The notes beneath the pieces are model-generated. The model had not been told where the DNA came from and made no database searches. It worked only from the letters and a program-made list of their open reading frames with translations. This document shows, piece by piece, positions 54,601 to 63,309 of a DNA stretch of 64,000 bases (the first letter of the stretch is position 1; each line of letters opens with the position of its first letter). Origin of the DNA: Arthrobacter sp. Bi83 (GTDB lineage: Bacteria; Actinomycetota; Actinomycetes; Actinomycetales; Micrococcaceae); NCBI RefSeq assembly GCF_918698095.1, contig NZ_CAKKLY010000024.1:1-64000 (forward strand), given 5' to 3'. Both the position numbers and the translations under genes were made by a program.

Positions 54601-55001
54601 AAATCGACTGCCATGGCCGGCTCGTGATCGTTGACCTCAAGACGGGCAAAAGGCAGCCCGGCAAAGCCGAGCTCGGCCGGCATCCCCAGCTTGGCGCCTA
54701 TCAGGCGGCGGTGCTGGCGGGGGGATTCGAGGGCCCAGGCATTACCGCCGATGCCCAGCCGGGCGGTGCCGTACTCGCCCAGCTGGGCACCACGTCCAAG
54801 AGTCCCGGTGTCCAGCACCAGGATCCGCTGGATCCGCAGGACAACTGGGCACTGGACATGGTGAAGGGCGCTGCCGAGGTCATGTCCGGCCGTGAATTCG
54901 AAGCCAGACACGATCCTTCCAAGGGCAGCTTTGGCGGTCATGGCTGTCGGCTTCCGGAAGTCTGTCCGCTGTGCGCACGGGGAAAGCAGGTCACAGAATG
55001 A
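51633..55001 (+). CDS. adnA: AdnA: helicase-nuclease subunit with degenerate motor
   Basis: AdnA pairs with AdnB to resect DNA double-strand ends, the actinobacterial counterpart of AddAB/RecBCD. The 1122-residue protein has an N-terminal UvrD-like motor with Walker A GGPGTGKST (residues 68-76), but Walker B reads LVDDVQE (about 280) instead of DEFQD. A RecB-like PD-(D/E)XK nuclease is near the C terminus: LVIVDLKTGKRQPGKAELGRHPQLGAY. The tail CRLPEVCPLCARG could be part of an iron-sulfur site. GTG start, coupled to the ATL gene. Confidence 0.92.
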   Translation: MTVTIQQTAPFPEPGARWETPATAPQLAGTGLRLLPPRQIHSAVPVLSEDQLAAVEVAPGSGPVLVPGGPGTGKSTVLIEAAVRRVEMNGTDPERVLILAPGRLAADTLRDRFTARLNRSLSTTPARTWASYAFDLIRRAKAEGILPLPRAPRLLSGPEQDLIIKELLEGHALPGLGLPWPADLDAALPTRGFRQEVRQLFDRIIESGRTPEDLENLGRECGRPDWIAAAALYAEYRDVLDLRMPEAFDPAGIITAARQLFQDCPDFLAAERERLQLILVDDVQEANPAVFELLADIASGKDVYVTSSPDTVVQGFRGARPDLVAELPRLLAGADEGRQALEKPLRHAHRHKPAVARAWLGVADRISLRAGGQLARRLDELDGDSGTGVEAAARDGEDFDGTVEAHLLPSAVHELRYVAQRILEAQINDGRDLAEMAVIVRNGGQLSQLQRYLSGQGIPVRIPVAESAVRDEVAVRPLLDAYAVALDSDLLTPESAVSLLTSRIGGATSLELRRLRQSLRREEILGGGGRSSDSLLVEALGEPGALASLGIEGRSARRVAKMIQAGRRAAAEAGANAETVLWALWNSTGLAAAWTAAALSGGLVGARADRDLDAMMALFHTAERYVDQMPGSGPEQFLEYLLNQELPMDTLAARAQVDDAVELMTPASAAGREWPLVIVAGLQEGVWPNTRLRGELLGSTLFADAVEHGVEHALQLGPLSRLREIRYDELRSFSTAVSRAREVLICTAVASEDEQPSSFLDYVAPLRPGQDSRGFTPVERPLTLRALVAELRQYAQLDGRFAAESEEAVRVLGRLATADPPVPGAHPDTWWGLAPLTSDDRIVPPGGTVYVSPSKVETVQKSPLDWFIQAAGGEAATDFARSLGTLVHSIAQDLPEGSGSEYLAELVRRWPALGMKDNWEGRLDFQRAESMVRKLAQYILVMRSEGRQLVGVEQDFEVQLSQAGAEPQTDAGADRTARSAVLRGQVDRLEIDCHGRLVIVDLKTGKRQPGKAELGRHPQLGAYQAAVLAGGFEGPGITADAQPGGAVLAQLGTTSKSPGVQHQDPLDPQDNWALDMVKGAAEVMSGREFEARHDPSKGSFGGHGCRLPEVCPLCARGKQVTE

Positions 55002-58000
55002 GTCACACCGCAGACCTCCCCGCAGCCATGTTCAGCCCCGAAGAACTGTCCGCCCTGCTGGGGGAGAAGAACCTGCCCACAGCAGAACAATCGGCCATTA
55101 TCTCGTCGCCGCTGACCCCCAGACTGGTCATTGCCGGTGCCGGCTCCGGAAAGACCGCCACCATGGCTGACCGAGTCGTCTGGCTGGTCGCCAATGGCTG
55201 GGTCAAACCAGAAGAAGTCCTCGGCGTCACGTTCACCAGGAAAGCGGCCGGTGAACTGGCAAGCCGTATCCGGGCAAAGCTTGGCGCCCTGCATCGGATC
55301 GCGGCAGCGGATGCCGGGCACACGCTGTTCCCTGCCGGGCTCCTGAGCGCCGATGCCCTGGAGCCCAAGGTGTCCACCTATCACTCGTTCGCCAGCGGCA
55401 TCGTCTCGGACTACGGCCTCCGTCTCGGCATCGAGCGCGATGTCGTGCTGCTGGGCGGGGCCCAGGCCTGGCAGTTGGCAAGCGAGGTCGTCGAGACGTT
55501 CGACGGCGAATACTCCCATTTCCGAGTGGCCAAGTCCACGCTGGTCCAGGCCGTAATCCAGCTCGCCGGCGAGTGTGCAGAGCACCTCCGTGATCCGGGC
55601 GAGGTTCAGGCCTGGCTCATGGAGCGGCTCGCCGCGTTCGAGGGCCTTCCCTACGTGGCAGAGGCGAAGAAGAACCCGAGCCAGGCGGCCCTCGATCTCG
55701 GCGCGATGCTGCGGACAAGGGCCAGTGTGGCCGATCTTGTAGGTCGCTACTCCGAGGCCAAAAGAGCACGCGGCGCCTTGGATTTCGGCGATCTCGTTGC
55801 TTTGGCGGCGAGGGTGTCCCGGGAGATCCCCCTCGCGGCCGATATGGAACGCCAGCGATACAAAGTGGTGCTGTTGGACGAATTCCAAGACACTTCGCAC
55901 GCGCAATTGGTCCTCTTTTCCAGGCTGTTCGGAGACGGGCACGCCGTCACCGCCGTGGGAGACCCCAACCAGTCCATCTACGGCTTCCGCGGCGCTTCAG
56001 CGGGTCAGCTGTTCCACTTCGTCAGCGAGTTCCCCGTCAAAGTGGCTGAGGAGTCAGGCTCGCCCCGGTTTAGCCCAGCCCCAACCTCCTACCTGACCAC
56101 CGCGTGGCGGAACGGCCGGAACATTCTCGAGGCGGCCAACGTCATCTCCGCGCCATTGAGCGCTGCAGCAGCGGCGGCGGGACCTGCGGGTCAGCGGAAG
56201 TCGGCGGCCGCTGTTGAAGTGCCGCCGCTGCAGCCCAGCCCGGTGGCGGTCAAGGGCCGTGTAGTCATGGGACGGTTTGCCACGGATGAAGAGGAGGCGG
56301 CGGCGATTGCCCGGGACCTCCTGAAGTTTCGGGTGACCGATTTCGAGGATCAGTCCGCTGGCGCACCAGTTCCGCCCGCTATGGCAGTGCTGTGCCGCCG
56401 GCGTGCCCAAATGGAGTGCATCAGGCGGGAACTCGAAGCCAACGGTATCCCGTATGAAATCGTGGGACTCGGCGGACTGCTGGACACTCCGGAGATCGTG
56501 GACCTCGTCTCCACGCTCCGTGTCCTTGCTGATCCTGGCCGGTCGGATTCCCTGATGCGGCTGCTGGCCGGCGCGCGATGGCGAATCGGTCCTGCGGACC
56601 TTATGGCGTTCCGTGACTGGTCGTCCTTCCTCGCGCGTCGGCGCGGGCAGAGTGCGGCCGATGCTGCCATTGCCGAGGAGGGCCCCTCCGGCGATGTTGT
56701 CGTCGAGGGGGACCTCACAGACGCCGCCAGCCTGGTGGAAGCCTTGGACTGGCTGCCCAAGGAGGGTTGGACTTCGGCGCAGGGGCGAACGCTGACGGTG
56801 CCGGCACTGGACCGTCTGCACAGGCTGGCCACGGAGCTGCGGCAGCTGCGCGGACTCATAGGGGACGACCTCACGACCCTCCTGGGCGAGGTGGAACGGG
56901 CCATGCTGCTGGATATTGAGGTCGCAGCCCGGCCCGGGTTCAGCATCCATCAGGCCCGGAGGAACCTGGACGCCTTTCAGGACGCGGCGGCGGGTTTTCT
57001 TCAGACGTCGCAACGTGTGGATGTCCTCGCCTTCCTCTCCTGGCTTGAAGCCGCGGCGGTTGAGGAGGGCGGCCTTGATGTGCCGCCGTCCGACGTTAAC
57101 CATGAAGCGGTCCAGCTCTTGACGGTGCACGCTTCAAAGGGACTCGAATGGGATGTGGTCTTTGTCCCGGGGCTGAACTCCGGGGCGTTCCCGAGCAGCC
57201 GCGATTCACGGTGGAGCAGCGGCTCGGCGGCACTTCCCTGGCCCCTCCGCGGCGACCGGGCAGACCTGCCCCAGTGGGATCTGGACCAGCCTGACCAGAA
57301 AGGATGGCTGGACGCCGAGAAGGACTTCAAGGCTGCCGTCCAAACACACGGGGAAGCAGAAGAACGGCGGCTCGCTTACGTTGCGTATACGCGGGCCAAG
57401 CACGTGCTGTGGGTTTCCAGCGCCGCCTGGGTCGGTGCCCGGGCGGGAATGGCTGAGATGTCACCATTCCTCGCGGAGCTGGCGCCGCTGGCCGGAGTCG
57501 GCGGGAAATCCGGCTCCGTTCCGGCAGGAGTCTCGGCGGGCGAAGTCCACCCTGATTCGGTGGACGAGGAATCCCTGCCAGACAAAAGTCCCCTCACCCA
57601 GGACCTTGAGGTGGCCGTATGGCCGTACGACCCCCTGGAGGGGCCTGTCGATCCGCGCACCGGGAGGCGGCTCCGGCTTGTCCCGGGAAGGCGGGCGGCA
57701 ATGGACCACGCCGCTGAACGGCTGCTACAGGAAATAGCCGCCACCCGTCTCAGAACACTGCAAGGCGCGGAGCCCGAATTGGAGCCGCCGCGCGGGCACG
57801 TGTCCGCGCTCCGGCCTCAAGCTGCGAACTGGTCCAGGGAAGCTTCCCGGCTCCTTGAGCGCCGGTCCCGCCGGGCGCGCAGCCGCGACGTCCACCTGCC
57901 CGGACACATTTCCGCTTCCACCCTCGTTGACCTGGAGGAAGACGCCGGAGCGGTGCTGCAACGGCTCCGGAGACCCATCCCCCGGGAACCCGGGATGTCC

Positions 58001-58498
58001 GCCCGGAAGGGCACGGCATTTCATGCTTGGGTGGAAGAATACTTCGGAACGGCCGGCATGCTGGACATCGATGAAGCCCCCGGATCCGATAACCACATTG
58101 ACGAGGCCTATGGCCTGGAGGACATGGTGGCTACGTTCAGGGAATCCGAATGGGCGCACCGCTCGCCCGCCCACGTCGAGGTGCCGGTCGAAACCCGGGT
58201 GGGCGACGTTGTGGTCCGCGGCCGGATCGATGCCGTGTTCCGGGACGCCGACGGCGGCTGGGACCTCGTTGACTGGAAGACCGGACGCCGCCCGTCAGCG
58301 GGGCAGCTGAAGACGAAGAGCGTCCAGCTCGCGGTCTATCGGCTGGCCTGGGCAAGACTGAAGGGCGTCCCAGTCGACGAGGTGCGGGCTGCCTTCTATT
58401 ACGTGGCGGACAACCAGGTTGTGCGCCCCCATGACCTCGCCTCTGCCGGTGAGCTCGAGTCAATTGTCACAGCGGCCCTGGCGGTTCCAGAGCCCTAG
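54998..58498 (+). CDS. adnB: AdnB: helicase-nuclease subunit with active motor
   Basis: The 1166-residue partner. Its UvrD-type motor is intact: VIAGAGSGKTATMADRVV (Walker A, about residue 47), GVTFTRKAAGELASRIR, VVLLDEFQDTSHAQL (about 293), VGDPNQSIYGFRGAS, LTVHASKGLEWDVVFVPGL and VAYTRAKHVLWVS. The C-terminal nuclease has GTAFHAWVEEYF (catalytic His region), GRIDAVFRDADG and LVDWKTGRRPSAGQLKTKSVQLAVY. The ATG at 54998 overlaps the adnA stop. Functions as an ATP-dependent 5'-3' DNA resection machine, by family knowledge. Confidence 0.93.
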   Translation: MSHTADLPAAMFSPEELSALLGEKNLPTAEQSAIISSPLTPRLVIAGAGSGKTATMADRVVWLVANGWVKPEEVLGVTFTRKAAGELASRIRAKLGALHRIAAADAGHTLFPAGLLSADALEPKVSTYHSFASGIVSDYGLRLGIERDVVLLGGAQAWQLASEVVETFDGEYSHFRVAKSTLVQAVIQLAGECAEHLRDPGEVQAWLMERLAAFEGLPYVAEAKKNPSQAALDLGAMLRTRASVADLVGRYSEAKRARGALDFGDLVALAARVSREIPLAADMERQRYKVVLLDEFQDTSHAQLVLFSRLFGDGHAVTAVGDPNQSIYGFRGASAGQLFHFVSEFPVKVAEESGSPRFSPAPTSYLTTAWRNGRNILEAANVISAPLSAAAAAAGPAGQRKSAAAVEVPPLQPSPVAVKGRVVMGRFATDEEEAAAIARDLLKFRVTDFEDQSAGAPVPPAMAVLCRRRAQMECIRRELEANGIPYEIVGLGGLLDTPEIVDLVSTLRVLADPGRSDSLMRLLAGARWRIGPADLMAFRDWSSFLARRRGQSAADAAIAEEGPSGDVVVEGDLTDAASLVEALDWLPKEGWTSAQGRTLTVPALDRLHRLATELRQLRGLIGDDLTTLLGEVERAMLLDIEVAARPGFSIHQARRNLDAFQDAAAGFLQTSQRVDVLAFLSWLEAAAVEEGGLDVPPSDVNHEAVQLLTVHASKGLEWDVVFVPGLNSGAFPSSRDSRWSSGSAALPWPLRGDRADLPQWDLDQPDQKGWLDAEKDFKAAVQTHGEAEERRLAYVAYTRAKHVLWVSSAAWVGARAGMAEMSPFLAELAPLAGVGGKSGSVPAGVSAGEVHPDSVDEESLPDKSPLTQDLEVAVWPYDPLEGPVDPRTGRRLRLVPGRRAAMDHAAERLLQEIAATRLRTLQGAEPELEPPRGHVSALRPQAANWSREASRLLERRSRRARSRDVHLPGHISASTLVDLEEDAGAVLQRLRRPIPREPGMSARKGTAFHAWVEEYFGTAGMLDIDEAPGSDNHIDEAYGLEDMVATFRESEWAHRSPAHVEVPVETRVGDVVVRGRIDAVFRDADGGWDLVDWKTGRRPSAGQLKTKSVQLAVYRLAWARLKGVPVDEVRAAFYYVADNQVVRPHDLASAGELESIVTAALAVPEP

Positions 58499-58541
58499 GC
58501 AGCTGAGGGATCCCGGAAGCCGGCCGCGCTGGGCTGCTTGC

Positions 58542-59873
58542 TCAGGGGGCCTTGGCCTCGACGATGGTGAGGGCCGTAGTGGACGTGTCATCAGCGGTGA
58601 GTGGTGGCTGTGGCCCCGACGGGCCGTCCTGAGTGTCTGCGCTGTCCTGGTCGCCCAGCCCGTCCTGCGGGACTGGGCTGGGCCGGGTGTCCGGGGCGTC
58701 CGTGCTCGCGGGGCCGTCCTCAGCAGGGATAGGCGTGACATGCACGGCATCAGCAGGGATAGGCGTGACATGCACGGCGGGCATCTGCTCGGAGACGTCG
58801 GTGGCCGCCGGCGCCGGAATCAGTTCAGGCGAAACCGGTCCTGGCCCCGCCGCATGGTTCGGCGGGCCCGCTGTCGGCCCGTCTGAGTCCGCCGGTGAAG
58901 TTGCCGGCGCGGGCGGTGTTGCCGGCTGCGGCAGGGGCTCCACACTGATGGGCTGCCCGCCGTACTCGGCGATATCGTCGGCCAGAGTGCTGAGCATGCT
59001 TTCCGCTTCGGAGATCATCACGGGGTCGTTGGCGGCGATCCCCTTGACGAGATACTGGGCCAGCGCGAATTCCGCGGACAGCGCGGCCCGGCGCAGCAGG
59101 TGGTTGTCCGGAGCGTCACGTCGGTGTTCGGAGTAGTGGCGCACCACAGCATCGACAAAATCCTGCTCGTTGGAGGCCACCAGCCATGCCAGGTCGTCTG
59201 CAGGATCGCCGATCCGCAGATCGGTCCAGCCGGTGACGGCCGTCACCCTGTCCTCTTCGACCAGCAGATTATCTTCGTGAAGGTCGCCGTGGACCACGCA
59301 GGGATTGAAGCGCCAGAGCGAGACGTCCTCCATGGCGTGTTCCCAGCGGCGGAGCAGCAATGGCGGGATCTTGCCCGTGGTGGCCGCCATGTCGAGTTCG
59401 TTGAGCCGGCGCTGCCTGAATTCGTTGGGTGTATAGCTGGGCAGATCCGCGTTGTTCACCAAGGCGCGGGGAAGGTCGTGGATGGCGGCCAGAGCCGTGC
59501 CGATCTCCTTCGCCAGCCTCCGGGAGCCGGCGGTCAGTTCTTCAACAGTGCGAGTCGAGCCACTTAGGTGGGAATAGACAAAGGTGGTCAGATTCTGCTG
59601 CCGGACGGTTCCGGCCACCGTTGGCATAAGGAACGGGAGCTCCGCCCGGATGGCCGGCGCGAAGGCGCGCAGCACCAGGAACTCCGTCTCCAGCCGTGTG
59701 CTGGCCTCTGCATGCCGCGGCGATCTGACCCGCCAGCGCTTGCCCTCGGAATCAAGGAGAAGGGCCGAGTCGAAGTCCGCCGGATCGTCCGGGGCGGAAC
59801 TCACTGCAGTCGGGCTCAGTCCGGGGACTGCAGCGGTTGCCACAGCTGCCAATTCGATCGGTTCTCTTCTCAC
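58542..59873 (-). CDS. Aminoglycoside/macrolide-phosphotransferase-like kinase with disordered tail
   Basis: A 443-residue protein. Residues 1-290 are an APH-type kinase fold: the catalytic loop VVHGDLHEDNLLVEEDRV (about 205) and TGWTDLRIGDPADDLAWL, where Asp binds magnesium. The remaining 150 residues are Pro/Ala/Asp-rich and probably disordered, with a duplicated AVHVTPIPA unit. Relatives are often called macrolide phosphotransferases, but chromosomal actinobacterial ones seldom confer resistance. It converges on adnB; the ATG at 59873 has a downstream-gene-type context. Substrate unknown. Confidence 0.82.
   Translation of the reverse strand: MRREPIELAAVATAAVPGLSPTAVSSAPDDPADFDSALLLDSEGKRWRVRSPRHAEASTRLETEFLVLRAFAPAIRAELPFLMPTVAGTVRQQNLTTFVYSHLSGSTRTVEELTAGSRRLAKEIGTALAAIHDLPRALVNNADLPSYTPNEFRQRRLNELDMAATTGKIPPLLLRRWEHAMEDVSLWRFNPCVVHGDLHEDNLLVEEDRVTAVTGWTDLRIGDPADDLAWLVASNEQDFVDAVVRHYSEHRRDAPDNHLLRRAALSAEFALAQYLVKGIAANDPVMISEAESMLSTLADDIAEYGGQPISVEPLPQPATPPAPATSPADSDGPTAGPPNHAAGPGPVSPELIPAPAATDVSEQMPAVHVTPIPADAVHVTPIPAEDGPASTDAPDTRPSPVPQDGLGDQDSADTQDGPSGPQPPLTADDTSTTALTIVEAKAP
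58721..58778 (-). repeat. Tandem 30-bp repeat inside the kinase gene
   Basis: Two copies with 28 identical bases and a 30-base period encode a duplicated AVHVTPIPA(D/E) segment in the C-terminal tail. The period is a multiple of three, so the frame is kept. Confidence 0.9.
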
Positions 59874-60013
59874 GCTTCCACGGTAGATTGACTCGCGTCC
59901 AAGACAACGATGTGTCGCGGCGAGTCTTGAGATCCAGCCGAAATAACACCGTTGCGCCGCCCGCGGAGAACCGGCGGCAACCCGGTGAAATGTGAATTGT
60001 CACCCCGAGTCAG

Positions 60014-60019
60014 TACGGT
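60014..60019 (+). promoter_or_regulatory. Putative -10 box, leaderless nudC promoter
   Basis: TACGGT ends six bases before the ATG at 60026. The upstream 150 bases contain no gene. Confidence 0.5.
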
Positions 60020-60025
60020 GGATAC

Positions 60026-61078
60026 ATGAGTCATGCGGAGGCCGCTGCGCCGGTCATTAAGCCGGCGGGCCGAGCGCCCGAAAATCACCTGCCAGCGGGT
60101 GAGGTACCGGCAAACCATCTCTTCGATACCGTTCTTCCCGTGCGTCCCGCCTTGGTGAACCGCGGCTCCGCGGAGCGGATGAAACCAAACTTCGTGGACG
60201 GACTCCTGGCAGCAGGACGCGCCAGGGCCATGGTCCTCTCCGGCAGGCAGGCCTTGATCCACGGCGATGCCCTGGTCCTGGCAGACGCCGGCCAGCTGCG
60301 GGACAGGATCCACAACGCCGAGTCCGGGCCCTCGCTCATTGTCTACCTGGGCGCTGCACTCGGTTCCCCCGGTCTACCGGCTGGGACGGAGATCCTCCTT
60401 TTCATCCTGCCCGAGCAGATGGAGCCGGGAGCCGCCGGACTCCCCTCGGATGCCACCTGGGAAGGCTTCCGTGACGTCGCTGCCCGGCTGGACCCCACCC
60501 ATACGGCCCTATTCGTAGAGGCCAGCGCCATTGCCAACTGGCATGCCTCCCATACCCATTGCCCCCGCTGTGGCACGCCGACAACAGTGGAGACCGGCGG
60601 CTGGGTACGGCGATGCCCGGCTGACAACTCCGAACACTATCCCCGTACTGATCCCGCCATCATCGTCACAGTGGTGGGCCCGGACGGCCGCCTGCTCCTG
60701 GGCGGCGGCGGCCCCCTTGATGCCAAGAACTACTCCACGCTGGCCGGTTTTGTAGAACCGGGGGAGTCCCTTGAGCAGGCCGTGGACCGCGAAATCCACG
60801 AAGAAGTGGGCGTGCGGGTCAAGGCGTGCCAGTATCTGGGTTCGCAGTCCTGGCCCTTCCCCGCCTCCCTGATGCTCGGGTTCACCGCTGCCACGGATGA
60901 CACCGAGGCAATGCCCGACGGCGTGGAGGTCACCCGGGCGCGCTGGTTCAGCCGGGAGGAACTCCAGGAGGCTGTGCTCAGCGGCGAGATCGTCATCTCC
61001 AGCAGATTGTCCATCGCCAGGTCCCTCATTGAACACTGGTATGGCGGCGTTATCCAGGACCGGCCCGCGGACGAATGA
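60026..61078 (+). CDS. nudC: NAD(+) diphosphatase / RNA deNADding enzyme NudC
   Basis: NudC cleaves NADH and can remove NAD caps from RNA. The 350-residue protein has a Nudix box GFVEPGESLEQAVDREIHEEVGV (about residues 240-262) with the NudC-specific SQSWPFPASLMLGF downstream. The preceding zinc ribbon has CPRCG (about 178) and a third Cys in RRCPADNSEHYPRTDP, but the usual fourth Cys is Asp. ATG is leaderless. It lies upstream of uvrD2, as in mycobacteria (from memory). Confidence 0.92.
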   Translation: MSHAEAAAPVIKPAGRAPENHLPAGEVPANHLFDTVLPVRPALVNRGSAERMKPNFVDGLLAAGRARAMVLSGRQALIHGDALVLADAGQLRDRIHNAESGPSLIVYLGAALGSPGLPAGTEILLFILPEQMEPGAAGLPSDATWEGFRDVAARLDPTHTALFVEASAIANWHASHTHCPRCGTPTTVETGGWVRRCPADNSEHYPRTDPAIIVTVVGPDGRLLLGGGGPLDAKNYSTLAGFVEPGESLEQAVDREIHEEVGVRVKACQYLGSQSWPFPASLMLGFTAATDDTEAMPDGVEVTRARWFSREELQEAVLSGEIVISSRLSIARSLIEHWYGGVIQDRPADE

Positions 61079-61176
61079 CGCTGCGGGAACGCGGCAAAGG
61101 CATATCGCCTGCCTTTCGCGCCGGCGCATATGACCGGAGCGAGCACACCATCCATCCTTTCGACTGAGCAGCAGAA

Positions 61177-63309
61177 GTGACTACAGAAATTCCTGACGGC
61201 AATGCCTCCCTTGAGGACCGCAGCCTTGGCGGCCTCGACGCCGAGCAACGTGAGGTCGCGAGCACCCTCGCCGGGCCGCTGTGCGTCCTCGCAGGAGCGG
61301 GCACCGGGAAGACGCGCGCCATCACGCACCGGATTGCGTACGGCGTGCACTCCGGGGTCTACAGTCCGCAGCGGCTGCTGGCCGTGACCTTTACCGCCCG
61401 GGCTGCGGCGGAAATGCGCAGCAGGCTGCGCGACCTGGGAGTGGGCAATGTCCAGGCCCGGACCTTCCATGCAGCGGCGCTGCGCCAGCTCCAGTTCTTC
61501 TGGCCGCAGGCCGTGGGCGGAACGCTGCCGAACCTGCTTGACCACAAGGCGCAGATGATCGCCGAGGCCGCCCGCCGGCTCCGGCTGAGCACGGACCGCG
61601 CCTCCATCCGGGACCTGGCCTCCGAGATCGAGTGGGCGAAGGTCTCCATGCTCACCCCGGCCAACTATCTTGAGAACGCACAGGACCGGGGAAACCCCGG
61701 CGGCTTCGACCTCACGGCCGTGGCCCGGGTGTTCCAGTCCTATGAGGACGTCAAAACAGACCGGAACGTGATCGACTTCGAGGACGTCCTGCTGATCACC
61801 GTGGGCATCCTGCAGGAGGACCCGAAGGTGGCGGCCACTGTCCGCGAACAGTACCGGCATTTCGTGGTGGACGAGTACCAGGACGTTTCGCCGCTGCAGC
61901 AGCGGCTCCTGGAACTGTGGCTGGGTGGCCGCGATGAACTCTGCGTGGTGGGTGATGCGAGCCAGACCATCTACTCCTTCACCGGGGCCTCGCCCAAGCA
62001 CCTGCTTGGGTTTAAGGCCATGTACCCGAACGCCAACGTGGTGAAGCTGATCCGCGATTACCGTTCCACGCCCCAGGTGGTCAAGCTGGCCAATGACCTG
62101 CTTGCCGCAAGACGCAGCGGGGGTCCGGTGGCCGACGCCGCCTGGGCATCGCCGCTGAAGCTGGTCGCCCAGCGCTCCGCAGGCCCGGTGCCGGAGTTCA
62201 CGGAGTGCTCGGACGATGAAGCCGAGGCCGCCACCGCGGCGCTCAAGATCCGTGGACTGATGGACGCAGGCGTCCCGGCGAGTGAGATCGCGGTCCTGTT
62301 CCGCACCAACGGGCAGTCCGAGGCTTACGAACAGGCCCTGGCCTCGGCCGGTATCGGCTATCAGCTGCGCGGCGGTGAGCGTTTCTTCGCGCGCAAGGAA
62401 GTCCGTGACGCCATTCTGCAGCTTCGGGCGGCAACTCGCGCGGCGGCGGAGTCGGCTCCGCAGCCGCTCGGGCAGCTGGTCCGGGACATCGTGGCCTCGC
62501 TTGGCTACACGGATTCCGCCCCGCACAGCGGTGGCGCGCTGCGCGAACGCTGGGAGTCACTGGCCGCCCTCGTGGCGCTGGCGGATGAGCTGGTGCTGAG
62601 CCGCGGGCCGCAGTTTACCCTCTCGGATTTCGTGAACGAGCTGCAGGAACGGTCGCTTGCCCAGCACGCACCCACCGTTCAGGGCGTCACACTGGCTTCG
62701 CTGCACGCTGCGAAGGGCCTCGAGTGGGACGCCGTGTTCCTCGTCGGGCTCAGTGAAGGCCTCATGCCCATTTCCTTCGCCGATACACCGGAGGCGGTGG
62801 ACGAGGAACGCCGGCTGCTGTACGTGGGCATCACGCGTGCGAGGGAGCATCTGGCGCTGTCGTGGTCCACCGCCCGCACGCCCGGAGGCCGGGCCAACCG
62901 CAAGCCATCCCGCTTCCTGGACGGACTCCGGCCGGATTCCGTGATGAGCTCCTCCGCACGGGGCAAAGGTCCGGCGCCGCGCCGCAAGGCTGCTGTTCCG
63001 GCTTCCTGCCGCGTCTGCGGCAGCATGCTGTCCAGCGGCGCGGAACGGAAGGTGGGCCGCTGCGACCAGTGTCCGCCAAGTTACGAGGAACAGACCTTCA
63101 ACGCCCTCCGGGAATGGCGGAAGGAAGTTGCCCTGTCCGCGGACGTGCCGGCGTTCGTCGTCTTTACCGACGCGACGCTCACCGCCATCGCTGAGGCGCG
63201 GCCTTCGTCCCTTGAGGAGCTGGCGCTCTTGGCCGGAATCGGCCCCTCAAAACTCGAACGGTACGGCGAAGCTGTGTTGGCGGTCCTGGTGGAAAGCAGC
63301 GTCCTCTGA
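61177..63309 (+). CDS. uvrD2: UvrD2 superfamily-1 DNA helicase
   Basis: A 710-residue 3'-5' helicase of the actinobacterial UvrD2 type. Walker A GAGTGKTRAITHRIAYG (about 40), VTFTARAAAEMRSRL, VVDEYQDVSPLQQRL (about 230), VGDASQTIYSFTGAS, LASLHAAKGLEWDAVF and YVGITRAREHLALSW. Characteristic C-terminal extras are a tetracysteine knuckle (CRVCGSMLSSG ... CDQCPPSY, about 610-632) and an HRDC domain to the end. The start is a GTG. The next gene's ATG overlaps its stop (TGATG). Confidence 0.95.
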   Translation: MTTEIPDGNASLEDRSLGGLDAEQREVASTLAGPLCVLAGAGTGKTRAITHRIAYGVHSGVYSPQRLLAVTFTARAAAEMRSRLRDLGVGNVQARTFHAAALRQLQFFWPQAVGGTLPNLLDHKAQMIAEAARRLRLSTDRASIRDLASEIEWAKVSMLTPANYLENAQDRGNPGGFDLTAVARVFQSYEDVKTDRNVIDFEDVLLITVGILQEDPKVAATVREQYRHFVVDEYQDVSPLQQRLLELWLGGRDELCVVGDASQTIYSFTGASPKHLLGFKAMYPNANVVKLIRDYRSTPQVVKLANDLLAARRSGGPVADAAWASPLKLVAQRSAGPVPEFTECSDDEAEAATAALKIRGLMDAGVPASEIAVLFRTNGQSEAYEQALASAGIGYQLRGGERFFARKEVRDAILQLRAATRAAAESAPQPLGQLVRDIVASLGYTDSAPHSGGALRERWESLAALVALADELVLSRGPQFTLSDFVNELQERSLAQHAPTVQGVTLASLHAAKGLEWDAVFLVGLSEGLMPISFADTPEAVDEERRLLYVGITRAREHLALSWSTARTPGGRANRKPSRFLDGLRPDSVMSSSARGKGPAPRRKAAVPASCRVCGSMLSSGAERKVGRCDQCPPSYEEQTFNALREWRKEVALSADVPAFVVFTDATLTAIAEARPSSLEELALLAGIGPSKLERYGEAVLAVLVESSVL

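Noticed and set aside
59997..60019. A TTGTCA -35 box for nudC
   Set aside because: Spacing to the -10 box is only 11 bases, too short for a standard promoter.
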